A DNA stretch of 64,000 nt from Imbricaverruca yamaguchii (taxonomy: Eukaryota; Arthropoda; Thecostraca; Neoverrucidae): positions 980,001-1,044,000 of the forward strand of contig JAOTOL010001556.1 of NCBI GenBank assembly GCA_034440575.1. The letters are read 5' to 3'. Positions 11,846 through 22,874 of this stretch are shown here, piece after piece (within the stretch, counting starts at the first letter, position 1; each line of letters begins with the position of its first letter). The notes beneath the pieces were generated by a model. It was not told the origin of the DNA, did not search any database, and saw only the letters and a list, made by a program, of their open reading frames with translations. A program made the translations under genes and the position numbers.

Positions 11846-12285
11846 GCTTTGCCCCGCAGAGATGCCATATGATTTTAAAATGCCAGCTGTTACCATTAGC
11901 TTCTTCCAAACTTGCGCACGATTTTTAACGGTCATTAGCTTGAGTTACTCTTCTTCGGTGAGGAAACAATCCGCTGATGTGAAGTTCCACCCACGCTGCA
12001 ACATCACGGTGATTCGGGGCATGGATATAGCCAAGGTTTTCAAATTGGAGAGGAAGGACAAACCAGAGGCTCGGGAAGTTTGAGCAGCGCATAGAGGTGT
12101 AACCCCCACCCTACCCCCAGTCCGACCAAAATATAATAATCCCAGGATTGCAGCAATTTTTGTATCAAGCTTTGATTTTCAGGTCTACCGTTGTTAAAGC
12201 TGATATTCCAGTGACAAAAGGTCCCGCCAAATATTGTAAAATGTCCCTTTTTATCATTGTCTACGTACACCTAGCATTTCTGCTA
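11846..12285. other. No recognisable feature
   Basis: Between the LINE tail and a dispersed repeat; nothing could be assigned. Confidence 0.4.
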
Positions 12286-12289
12286 AACG

Positions 12290-12520
12290 TGCTGTGCCCA
12301 ATTCCACGGTCACCATGGAGCAATACTGTAATTCTGCTAAACGTTTCCTTCTTATACAGGAGAATATAAAATATTACACGATGGGTTTTGTTGTTGGTAA
12401 ATATGGACTTGCACCAACATCTCTAATGGCTTCCTGTTACGAGAACACATTTTAATGCAATAACAACCAGGAGCTTATACAGGGTGATGGCACTGGGTAC
12501 ATGTCCCCCCCCCCAAGCAT
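12290..12520 (+). repeat. Dispersed repeat, copy 2
   Basis: It aligns by eye with 3165-3345 over about 120 bp (CAATTCCACGGTCACCATGG, GCTAAACGTT, AGGAGAATATAAAATAT, AAATATGGAC). About 70 bp absent from copy 1 follow, and then the common C-rich end. Confidence 0.6.
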
Positions 12521-12529
12521 GGCAGGTGG

Positions 12530-12805
12530 TATTCCTCCTGCAGGGGAGAGAGACGTCCCTCAGAAAAGGTTCGTGTTCACCCCTTCGAAGTGTTCAGCCA
12601 GAGGCACCCCTCTGAGAGAAAAGCAAAAGCACTCACTTGGAGGGAAATGCGCCCCTCCGGGAAGGTCCGAGTGCACCCTCCCCTCCTGGAATTTTCAGCC
12701 AGAAGCGCCTCTCCAGCTACTTTTGCCGTAGCGCCCCTCCAAGGAAATGACGCCCCTGGAGACAAGTGCTTCCCCATGACAATCCCTGGATCCACCCCTG
12801 ATTGC
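12530..12805 (-). mobile_element. hAT-like non-autonomous element (tentative)
   Basis: On the minus strand it begins CAGGGGTGGATCCAGGGATT and contains repeated GGAGGGGCGC words. It is related to 7003-7270. The C-run at its other end (12501-12512) resembles the ends of many such animal elements. There is no coding capacity. Confidence 0.4.
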
Positions 12806-13180
12806 AAACTCCCCCTTGGTCACGAACTCCGGCTGGTTATCTAATTGTCCAAACTTGACAACTTTCGTCGAACCATTAATGGACGACTTGAAGTAGAAAA
12901 AGCGTGACATATTTTATATGTCCGGAACAGCAATGTGGTGGTGCAAATTAAAAGGCAGCAATGAGAGCGTCATCGGAACAGGTAATGCGGGATTTCTTGG
13001 AGAGTTACTACATAAATAGGATATGAGTGCCTGTTGTTGCAATAGCTGCGAATAAAAAGAGATATGCTCCGTCTATTGCAATACATGATCAATGGATTTC
13101 GCTTGATGCCATATGTCGGTAAGTTTGGATGGAAACTGCAAAAAATGCTTGCCTATATAAATGCCTATATAAATGCCTCA

Positions 13181-13211
13181 ATCGAAGAAACGGTCGAGCT
13201 GTTTCTTCGAT
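13181..13211. other. Perfect 11-bp hairpin
   Basis: ATCGAAGAAAC (13181-13191) and GTTTCTTCGAT (13201-13211) pair perfectly around a 9-nt loop. It lies just after a duplicated GCCTATATAAAT (13150-13174). Confidence 0.6.
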
Positions 13212-13282
13212 CGCCTCCCATTTTTTTTTCTTAGCCCACACTTGCCCACACCTGGTACTAAACAATATCCTATTGTGAACCT

Positions 13283-13425
13283 CGAATAGCATTTCAAACC
13301 GGGACATGTCAATGTCAAACCGAAAGGTCAAAGGTTTCTTGGAACTCTTTTCCAGGTAGTCGTGCTTCGTCGCTATGGCTTTAATTTCCATAAAGTAGGT
13401 GTCATTCGACGTGCTGTGAGGTAGG
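13283..13425. repeat. Old dispersed satellite-like segment
   Basis: About 140 bp with CATTTCAAACCGGGACATGT, AGGTCAAAGG and CTTCGTCGCTATGGCTTTAA resembles 51962-52100 (CATTTCAATCTGGGACAGGT, TTCGTCGCTATGACTTCAA, GGTGTCATTC). Part of the same family may continue at 14440-14580 (TTTTCTCTCAAAGCTGCAAA). Confidence 0.55.
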
Positions 13426-13429
13426 GGAG

Positions 13430-15645
13430 ACTGAGATAGCTGATATACGGGATGGCTGATACAACAGCATTTTCTCCAAAAGTACCAAGTCGGTTGTCAT
13501 GGCTACCACACATGTTGCTACTGGCACCCTCTTTTCGCGGAAAAAACAAGCGCAAGTTCTTGCGGTCCTCGGCTGCGGAATGTTGACGGTGTGGAACATT
13601 TTTGGAACGAAAGTAAAATTTAAATGTTTATGGTTCCCTCTTAATTTCCAATCTGTCGCCCACTAGCTAACTTTTTAGGTGCAGTTATCGTTGCCATTTT
13701 TTTCTCAGCTTTACAACGGTGAAAAGTTTTTTTCATTTGCTGCTACACTGTACTCGCAAGGTTGCATAACATATTGCGGCCTACACCAGTGAACTTGCGG
13801 CATAAATTAACACAGCCTGCATCAACTTAGTTAGTCTGTATCAACATCAGCCTTTGTCAACGTTTTACGGACGTGTGCAATAACCACAGAATTGCCTATT
13901 TGCTGCAAGGTGTTTGCTAAACTGATTCAAGATGATCTTATTCGACATTCCTGCAGAAATTTATCACCAGAAGAAAATCACTGAACGCAGGAATAGGTGC
14001 AACCATGGAATGAACGTTTGCGCCTTACATAAATGCCATAAGCCATGAGTCATGGTCAGTCAGGACTGAAACCAGTATTGCTACTGTAAGGATGAAATAT
14101 GGATCTTTCAGGTCAAATCAATGCGACCTATAGATAATGTAATTTAAGTGCCTGTCCTTTTGTCAAACTACCCCATAGTCAGTAACAATCTACCCCTATA
14201 GCGGTGTACGTTGATGAACCGGTAGTCGCGCGATATTTGGCTCTCTGGTGGAAATCCCAGAATGCCACGAAAAAAAATATCGGGATGATACTTAGAAGGC
14301 TTAGAAGGCTTGGCGTAGGTGTGGCTATCTCCTCGCTACCCTTTCAAAGTGCTGAGTATTTTAGCTTCGCCTTACTTGCTTCAAATATACCTGGTCCCAC
14401 CATCTCTAGCGGACTATTCGGAAATCAAATTAATATTTCAGGCCAAAGGTCGAACTTCTTTCCAGGTCGCCTCGCGTTTCTTCGTTTTCTCTCAAAGCTG
14501 CAAAAATGTGTGTTCAAGCCGCCATAGCCCATGGTCAACCCCCGAGTAATAATTCAAGCCGGGACATACGCGGAGTGGGAAGGCATACGCGGAAGACAGG
14601 GAAGGAATACGCGAGACAAACACCCCGGCATTTATTTTCCTCTAGCACATATTCATCAGCAGTCCACAAAGACGCAATGCTTTTTCTTCGGCACAAAATG
14701 ATAAACACGTCTAACACTTGATGGCTGACACAAATTGATCCTCATGTATGTTATGGGTGCGTACCTACCGCACCAGATGTAATATGTGGGTAATCGAAGT
14801 GATTCAATTGGATTGGGTTGCGTTATTCCCATGTTTGATGTCATTCAGTACACGTCAGTTGTTCCATGCGTCGTTATACGTAAATCAACCCATGGGTGAC
14901 CCATTGATAACTAATGATCTTGAAGTTCGTGATGGTTTCTAAATTGAACTTTAAGATCTACATTAAAAATGCTGGATTTTTTTTAAATCTCAGAAACAAA
15001 CGCTTTCCAATCGTAAGTTCGTATGTCACTGTTCTACCTCATGTAGCTTTTCAGTGGAAGAAAACTCCGCTCTAACCGGAAAACGCAAAATCGCAGTCAT
15101 GAGGAGCGGACAGCCAAATTTGATATTTATAAGAACGTCTTTTCCGGCCAGTGAAATCACGCCAACTTTTAGTTCCGCTATCAAATTGTCAATTTCGATG
15201 GGCTATTATGGGTCACGGGAGACCACGAGGTCAAATGTATGAAATACGTATAAGATATTTTGAGAGTGTTTCAGTGGATCCTTTTTCTTCTGAAATACAC
15301 GTATATATATATGTATATATGCATATATGTATATATAATTTGACACTGTTTCCTCTTCTATTTGATATGATATCTAGCGTGAAACAAACCCATGATATTT
15401 GCCCTGGAAATAATGCCGGAGGCTATAGCTTAAGACCGTTCGCCGAATCAGGCTGAAATTTGCACAGCCATATTCAGAGCCAAATGCTACCCAGTGAGCA
15501 AATTTTGGTCTCAATGCAAATTATGAGGTGAAGTGCATTGGCCGATCTGTCGTGGAACGAACAAGCTGACATGTGCATTCCAGCTCTCGAACGGACCTGT
15601 TTTTTTCTGCACGGCCCTTACCAATCCTTAGGGTGGACGTCTTTA
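13430..15645. other. No recognisable gene
   Basis: Low-complexity and unique DNA. A short AT microsatellite (GTATATATATATGTATATAT) lies near 15300-15338. Frames up to 107 codons have no support. Confidence 0.45.
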
Positions 15646-15649
15646 GGTC

Positions 15650-16345
15650 TTAAGTGCCCCCTACACACAAGCTGTTAGATTCGTTTTACATTTTCGACGA
15701 TTATGTCTCGGTCTATGGGCTCGCAAGAGTCCCTCCAGGTGTAGGCTTTGAGAGTCCCTTACGGCCCCATCAAGGCGGCCGCCTGGAAGGCCTCCTCGGA
15801 CTCGCCAGAGGGTACGGAGCGCGTGCTCCTTCACCACTTGACTACGCCACTGCTTTTGAACAGTCCAGACCCCTCCATGAGCTTTGCGGCCTTTTATGTA
15901 ACACCGGGAATCTTCTTTTTGGGTCGGGCCATCTCCGTGGCGCTGGAGTCTCTCCGTCGGCCCTGGATCCGTTCTGGATCCTGAGGCTCGATGTCAGCCC
16001 TGAATCCGTGCGCCAGCGTGAGCCGACACCGACCCAGTGACCCTGCAAGGCCGACTCGGGGACCCCTCAGTCGTTTCAGGATGGAGGGGATCTCTTTTGC
16101 GGATCAGGCACACTCTCCATCCCGGCCGGAATCCGTCTCCTTCAAAAGTGTGGGCCTCATTTATCACGCAAGGGCCTCTCTGGGCAGTTTCGGCTCCCAT
16201 CAGCCCAGGTGTCCTTCATACCAGCTCTGGGCCCTCTCCGACGGTCTAGGGTACTCCGCGGTTAGGGATCCCCTCCGTCGGGGCAGGGACCCTCCTTAGC
16301 GATCCGGGGCCTCATCTGTCAGGCCGGAGGCCTTCTTATAACAGG
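15650..16345 (-). repeat. Highly degenerate GC-rich repeat
   Basis: Irregular recurring words such as GGCCTCCTC, GATCCGTTC, GGGCCTC and CCCCTC, spaced 20-35 bp apart, resemble the reverse complement of the degenerate blocks at 58150-58780 and 60480-61080 (GAGGCCC, CCCCAGGA). Overlapping frames of 128 and 102 codons are by-products of base composition. Confidence 0.4.
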
Positions 16346-17755
16346 TTTGGTCATATAAGTAAACAATGCAATACAAGAAAAGGCATCCTAAAATGCATAG
16401 TGACTGAATAAGACAAACCCATCTGGGTTATGCTTGTAAAGGAAAGAGTATATATGTCTGGACAAATATACTCAGCGCCGGAGCCAATACCGCATCCTAA
16501 ATTCCAACGAAACTACCCATAAACATCCTGCACACGTACCACTATCTATCTTGCCCAATTCTCTCGATCAAGCGCTACAAGCAAGTAGATCGAGTTCCCA
16601 ACCAATAATGTTCAAATCCATCCATTATTGCTTTAAGGGACCTGCACAGTGCACAACTACTGGCATAAATTTCACCCCATCTACCACTAATTGGAACTCA
16701 GAAACAAGATTATCCAACGAAACAAATGTGTACACCGTATTTTTTAATACATCCAACGCATCAACAGATTCCATTCACGAACCACCTTTTGACTGAAAAC
16801 CTATTGGCGCTGAACTGCCCTAGACCCTGACTTGTCCAGCCTGAATTGATGACCCCCATATGATACTCTAAATAGAAGAGCATCACTCAAATTAACATAA
16901 TTCAACCCCCTAACGATTATATACATTTCAATCATATCACCTCCTAATCTCTTATACTTGATTGAGTGCGTATCGATTGCAATAAGCGTTTATCCATATT
17001 CCAAGTTGCTGATTCTACTGATGCACACACTCCATTTAATCATTCTCAGCATTCTGATTGCCCTGCATCTAGTTCAAGCACATTGTTTTTTTTTTTTGCT
17101 TTTATGCCATTTGAAAGTAACACAGCTCAGTCGCTTTCCTCTTCAATAGCTTCCAGTTCCATACCCTTCATTGCATATCCCAATGTATCACATCCCGACC
17201 CCAGATGCATAGCCTTTCGCTTTTCGTCGTTGAAAGACATCTACCTTTGATCAGTTCACTTTTTAGGCCCTCCAAGTCGAAGTGAATATAACTGTGTCGA
17301 TCACTACTGTTAGCCACTACTGCGAGATTGATGTCATAAGAAAATTTGGACACTATTCCTCAGCCCTACCTCAATGTATATATACAACTCCATCAAAAGA
17401 GCGGTATAAAACCCAAAATGTACAGTGGCTGTATGGCTGGGCGAAATCCTGGGCATTTACGTTAATTGTGTTTGCCCTTTTAGGACAACTTTGTACCAGG
17501 GGCTCTCACGGTCAAGAGGGCCCACAGTCCATGTCTCGTGCACTTAAGCCATTCACACTCACGAGTTGTTTGTAGAAAGTCACGCTAGGGTTCCCCATAA
17601 GGTGTCGGGCACTCAGGCATCGTGTCAGCTCTGAACCCAACATGATGTGTGCATGCCGCAACAACTTGGAAGTTGTGCTCAAGATAATGAGTTTTGTTGA
17701 CCTGATGCTTACTTTACTTGGAGGTATACCGTCCAGTGTCTATGCTAATTCACGT
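16346..17755. other. No recognisable feature
   Basis: AT-rich DNA with a T run near 17087. No exon, RNA gene or element is recognised. Confidence 0.4.
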
Positions 17756-17768
17756 CCCCCTTCCGAGG

Positions 17769-17871
17769 TTGGTTGGTTGGTTATTAGTTTTACGACACAT
17801 CGACCGTTGAGTCATTTAGCGTCGCCAATCTCTCACGCCGATTGGTCGCGGGCGACGAGTAGCGACAGGTG
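17769..17871 (-). mobile_element. SINE family A, 5'-truncated, with perfect target duplication
   Basis: The 3' part of the family A SINE in antisense orientation: on the plus strand it starts TTGGTTGGTTGGTTATTAG and continues ACGACACATCGACCGTTGAG, CGTCGCCAATCTCTCACG and GAGTAGCGACAGG. The tRNA-like head is missing. The 12-bp CCCCTTCCGAGG flanks it on both sides (17757-17768 and 17872-17883), so it is a genuine retrotransposition event with truncation. Confidence 0.9.
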
Positions 17872-17889
17872 CCCCTTCCGAGGGACGTG

Positions 17890-20330
17890 AAACAAAAGCT
17901 TAAGTGCTTCCAATGTCAGACTGGCTGCAATAGATGGTGCCTCTCATACCCTGTATGACCATCTTTCTCGGCACGTCCCCGGACTATACAATGCCAAAAA
18001 TTACACGATAATGCATGGACCAAGGGTTGACCGTCCCATTCTATCATCAGTACTTTGGAAAATCCGGACACCCGCCAGCTATGTACTCTTAAGTAACTTC
18101 ATTCCCGTGCACAGTATGAGCTGTCCAATGCTTGCACAATCGTATTGTGTCTCAAATACATGCGCATGTAGTTTGTACGGCAATTTGCACGTCGGTATAT
18201 GGCATGTTTGCATATGCTTGCATTGCAAACTTCGTATCCAGAAGTCTTGCGCATGTCGATGCATGCGAATTTCGTCTGCACCGCCATAAGAAGTGCTCGC
18301 CAGGGACAGCCTGATAACGGCGACTTCTTGTGCTGCATGCTACGAGTGCCATTTTGGTGGAGTTTCATGTCTACCCACCCATACAATATTAACTTGTGCT
18401 TCTCCAGCGTTACATTGCGCCCTCACCAGGTCGAGCCTGAAAAGTTCAGAGTGCACCGCTCCCCCACTCAGCAGTTTTTTTGCACAGCAAATCTCCCGAA
18501 ATCCTCATTCAGCGTCGAGTTCTGTTAAAGGGGCCTTGGTTTTCCCTCCTAGACGTCGTCGCAAAACGGCGCTCTCACGGCGGCAAGTTGGCAGCTGAAT
18601 TTCATGCTGAAGTTCGTAATTACAGTCTGGTGCCAGTCGTGTTAGAGTGAAGCAACGCAGCACATTAATGCATTGGTGTGTGAATTTCGTAAGCTACAAC
18701 GCAGAAACATATGGCGCAAGTGTGCGCCTGAAATGCAGTACGCAATAGCAGCGCACATTGTGATGCAATGTCTTCGATTAAGGAGCATTCACACAGGTGT
18801 GTGCCATCTGCACAGCCTGCTAGATGTGCTGCTCACTGTGCAGCTCACATTTGACTGGAAGGCGGTCTGAGCATCAGCATCCATAACTTGCATGAACTTG
18901 TTGACTCGTGAGAAATCCTGTAGTCAGGGCTCAGCATCGGCAATATCATGCACAACCTCGCATGAAATTGCTTTTGTGTTCCGAAGCTTTTATAAATCTG
19001 CTTCCGACCACGTTCCGTTGGTTGCGATTTCTTCCCTGCAGGCAATAATATCGTCCGCGTTTTTCATTTTCGAGTGGAGTGAGATTCGAAGTTCCTTTTT
19101 TATTGCTTCGTCGTCGAACAGTCATTTTGAAGAATCAACGGTAGCGATTACGTAAAGTTCGGGGATACAATCCAACATCTCCCTGCTGCAGAATTCAGTG
19201 AAAATATTCTTGCCATGCAATGACTCACGTGTTCTCTGTAGGAACCAGATACCCTGTCCGCGTGGCCCCTTCCTCTAATTCACCACCCGCCGCCCAACTT
19301 CACGCTCCTTAGGGAAAGAGACGGCTGGATTGGGTCGGATTGGAAGCTGTCCTCTCCCTTGTGACCTTAGCGGCACCACCTGAGTCGCCCCTCATCTCTC
19401 ATGAAGTTACATTTGAGTCTAATTACAGTATGCATGATGTCGCTTGTGATAAATGACTTCCTGAACATTGCGATGAAATTCGACTTCTTGATATTTTTTT
19501 GGTACACGATTAGTGCTTGCGACCGGTTTTCTGGTACCTTTGACAGATATAGTGAGGGATTCTATCTACTTCGATCTATTCGGCAATCGTAAGTCATTTC
19601 GATGTTCTGGATAGAAGTGCTTACTAATAGGGAGGTGACTTGATTCTAAATTTTCAACTTTTTCATGCGACTCGCAGCTCAAAAGGTGCTCCGTAATGCG
19701 CTCATCATTTTTTATTAGTAACATTTTTTTTCGAAAACGGGTCCTTATGGCATGAACATGGCCCCTGAATGAAACCATGTTTGTCCGAAAAGCATACATT
19801 TTCCCGCCTAAAAGCGGACTAAGTACGGCTGATCCGAAGCTGAAAGTAAATATGTTGTGACGATCAAGCACAGGTAGCCAGACACCAATTTTCGTTTCTC
19901 TGTATCAATTCGTTTCTGAGGATTTCCATAAAATGTCCAGAAAAATTCAGGCTTACAAAAATGCCCATAGATGGCGTACGCGTCGCGCCGGTACATGCAG
20001 TGAGGCCCGACGCGGGATTGGCGCATGCGTTTGTACACAAACCTAACCCTAGCTTTGTGAAGACAAATGTAACGCCTTTTTTGCAGCGATATTGTCATAA
20101 AAATTATTAGTGGCCTGGGTTCAATGGCTCAATGACTATCCATCGCGGAAAATCTGAAAATGCAAGGAGAGTTTTGGCTCGCAAATGCTAGCTAGTAATC
20201 ACAATAGCTTAGTTGCATAATATTGCCTATGCCGTGTATTTCCTGTCACGATTTAAGGCCAAAATCACATAATTTGAAACCAAGACCGACCTTGCTGACG
20301 AATGAGGCGCCAGAAGAAGGTCGTCCGTCG
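17890..20330. other. No recognisable gene
   Basis: Mixed DNA with short open frames in all six frames (none over about 110 codons with any recognisable motif). No element could be assigned. Confidence 0.4.
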
Positions 20331-20339
20331 TCGTGTCAG

Positions 20340-20445
20340 GGGGCACGCTCCGGTCGAGAATCACATGACTGACCGACGCTACTTGATGTGAAATGCATGA
20401 CTGACCGGCGCTGATTAATATGGAACTCATGATTGGCCGCCTAGA
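20340..20445. repeat. Short tandem repeat, about 3 degenerate copies
   Basis: CATGACTGACCGACGCT, CATGACTGACCGGCGCTG and CATGATTGGCCGCC recur at about 33-37 bp spacing. Confidence 0.6.
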
Positions 20446-20995
20446 TGTGGGTGGCCGCAGATATTGAACATAGACGGGGAATGAGAGTGCTTTAAGGTCG
20501 AGTCTTGTCACTCAACGTCACAAATGTAGTGCTAAATATCACCAAGTTTGAGGAGACGCCCCCCCCCCTCGTCCCCGCAGTAGTACTTGCCATGGTCGCT
20601 TGCTTTGAAGGAGAAAATGGAACTTAATAAATGCATATGGTTTCGTGGATAACTGGACAGTCAAAACATTGCTGTGCACCCTGGTAGACCTTCGCATCTT
20701 TTCAGTATTTGCATGCAGCATCCCGAGGGTCGCATTGTCAACTAAAAAGAGAAATCGTACGGCCACCGCAAAGTACATAAATGAACATTGTAAACGATGC
20801 ATAGCACAGCAGCACGTCGGGACTGTGGCTCCTGGTGGTGGATTCGGCGGGCTTGCGGTCCTCCAAGCGAAGCAGCCTGGATGTCGGAAGTCGGCGACTC
20901 CTCTGCAGCAACACTGGACGCGTTGCAGTGCAGAGCTCCTCACGGACGTGAGAAGAGCACTGCATCATGGCGGCAGTTTCATGCTACGACATCAC
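20446..20995. other. No recognisable feature
   Basis: Contains a C run at 20560-20569 and a GC-rich stretch (20800-20990) with overlapping frames of 122 and 134 codons on opposite strands. Neither resembles a known protein. Confidence 0.4.
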
Positions 20996-20998
20996 TTT

Positions 20999-21068
20999 TG
21001 GGTTGGTTATTAGTTCTACGACACATCGACCGTTGAGTCATGTAGCGTCGCCAATCTCTCACGCTACG
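20999..21068 (-). mobile_element. SINE family A, 3' fragment
   Basis: On the plus strand GGTTGGTTATTAGTTCTACG, ACACATCGACCGTTGAGTCA and GCGTCGCCAATCTCTCACG match the family A 3' end. The rest is missing. A short CCAGCGATGCCG(A/G)CGGACG(A/G)TCC duplication follows immediately. Confidence 0.8.
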
Positions 21069-21069
21069 G

Positions 21070-22105
21070 TCCAGCGATGCCGGCGGACGGTCCAGCGATG
21101 CCGACGGACGATCCGCCGGAAGTATATTAGTAGGTACTTCATATATGGATAAAACACATTATTAAATGCAATGCACTAATCAACTAGGTGCCCTGGTACT
21201 CCTCCCGTTTTACGCCAATCCACTTTCAAACACCTTCTCCAGCCGTCCCGTCATGTTTAAAACAACCTAGCGGACATCCGTAAGCTTGCCCATGGTTATC
21301 AGTCATCACCGCGCCGTATGAGCGCCGAAGCATCGAACACTGTAATCAGAATGGAGCCGTATGTTTGGTGGTAACATGAATTGTGCTATAACACAAACTT
21401 ACCTAAACACTAAAATACGCACCTAAAACACATTTGACACAAAACAAAATTAGCGAACTAGCCAGCCACACAAGCCGCCAATGAGACCACAGAAGGCCTT
21501 CTGCGAATGCGCACCAGCCATTTGGTTGTCACCTAGCGCTAAATACTGGTAGCTTGGTCTTGTCAGCATAACAATAAGGATATAACATTTTATCGACAAA
21601 AATTGAACTCGGCAATCAGTGATCAACTTCAGCCACAAAAAATATGACAAAATACATAGGAAACTCATCGCATAACGTTTAGCAGGCTTTAATGTGTGAA
21701 CGTGTTGGGCGGGAACTTGGCCAAGGTAAAACGGGTTAAAGCGATGTGTTTTAAGCATGCGCACACAGATCGGCATACATGGGTAAACTCTTCTTTGCAG
21801 AGTTCGCACGGAACCGCATGCAGTGCGGTTCCGCCTGGTGGTCGTTTACCACAAAATACAAGGTTACCACCCACATCACTGTTCTCTCACGGTGGATGTC
21901 ATTACTATTCTTTCTGGCATATCCTCTATGTAATAACTATTCGCTTACATTCGCATTGTGGTATATCCGCGTAAGGTGATTCAATTATTTTATAGTAATC
22001 AAAAAACTATACCTATATGCTTATATAGTATACTCCATTAAAGTTAGTGAAACAGTTTGCAGTGTTTGATTCAGTAGCTGAATGCGCCGTAAAAGAACCT
22101 AAGGT
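21070..22105. other. No gene; one strong hairpin
   Basis: CGGAACCGCA (21809-21818) and TGCGGTTCCG (21824-21833) form a perfect 10-bp stem with a 5-nt loop. Otherwise nothing could be assigned. Confidence 0.4.
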
Positions 22106-22111
22106 TCGTTT

Positions 22112-22350
22112 TTGCGCAACCGACCATTCAACCGACAAAATGTCCACCTGTCAATCATAGGAGTCAACCGACAAAATGGCCATCTGTCAATCATGGGCTT
22201 TAACCGACCAAACGGCCACCTGTCAATCATGGGCTTCAATCGACCAGTCACCTGTCAACCATGGGCTTTAACTGACCAAACGGTCACCTGTCAACCATGG
22301 GCTTTAACTGGTCAAACGGTCACCTGTCGACCATGGGCGTCAACCGACCA
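22112..22350. repeat. 36-bp minisatellite, about 6 copies
   Basis: The unit contains AACCGACCAAACGG, then CCACCTGTCAATCATGGGCT. One unit is shortened (CGACCAGTCACCTG). The period is 36 bp. Confidence 0.92.
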
Positions 22351-22469
22351 AACAGGCATTTTCTGTCGACTGAACTGTATTAACAAATTGCTCCGCACTG
22401 AACAACACAGCCAAACCGCCCCGGCACCGTAGCCGCCGGTACAGGCGGGGAAACAAATCGCCCGCCAGT

Positions 22470-22870
22470 CAACCCCCCCCCTCTTGTCCGCCACTAGCAC
22501 CACGACAGAGTTCGAGTTCGGACCGAGTTCGGAACGGCCGTTTGGAGGCGCGTTCGATCACGAGGTGATCAAGCGTGTTTTATGTCTAGATGATTTTTTA
22601 TTGATTCTTGCTTACTGACATGAGAAATATGATTATGTATATAGTTTTACAGAAATGTAGTGACGAGAGGGCTGAAAAGCCATATTATTGTGGAGACCTC
22701 AATAAATCTGACTCTGACTCTGACTCTGACTCTGACCCACCAGTGATCAGTCGCAGCTGACGCAGCCTCAGTCGCAGGGGTATGTCCTCGCCCACAGACC
22801 CCCCCCCTCTTGTCCGCCACTAGCACCACGACCCACCAGCTGTCAGTCGCATCGGACGCAGTCTCAGTCG
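22470..22870. repeat. Retroelement-like 3' end with TCTGAC tail, plus local duplications
   Basis: AATAAA at 22703 is followed by five TCTGAC units (22708-22737), a pattern of non-LTR element 3' ends with short tandem tails. Two flanking segments repeat: CCTCTTGTCCGCCACTAGCA occurs near 22480 and 22807, and CAGCCTCAGTCGCAGGGGTA / CAGTCTCAGTCGCAGGGGTA near 22760 and 22860. Confidence 0.6.
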
Positions 22871-22874
22871 CAGG

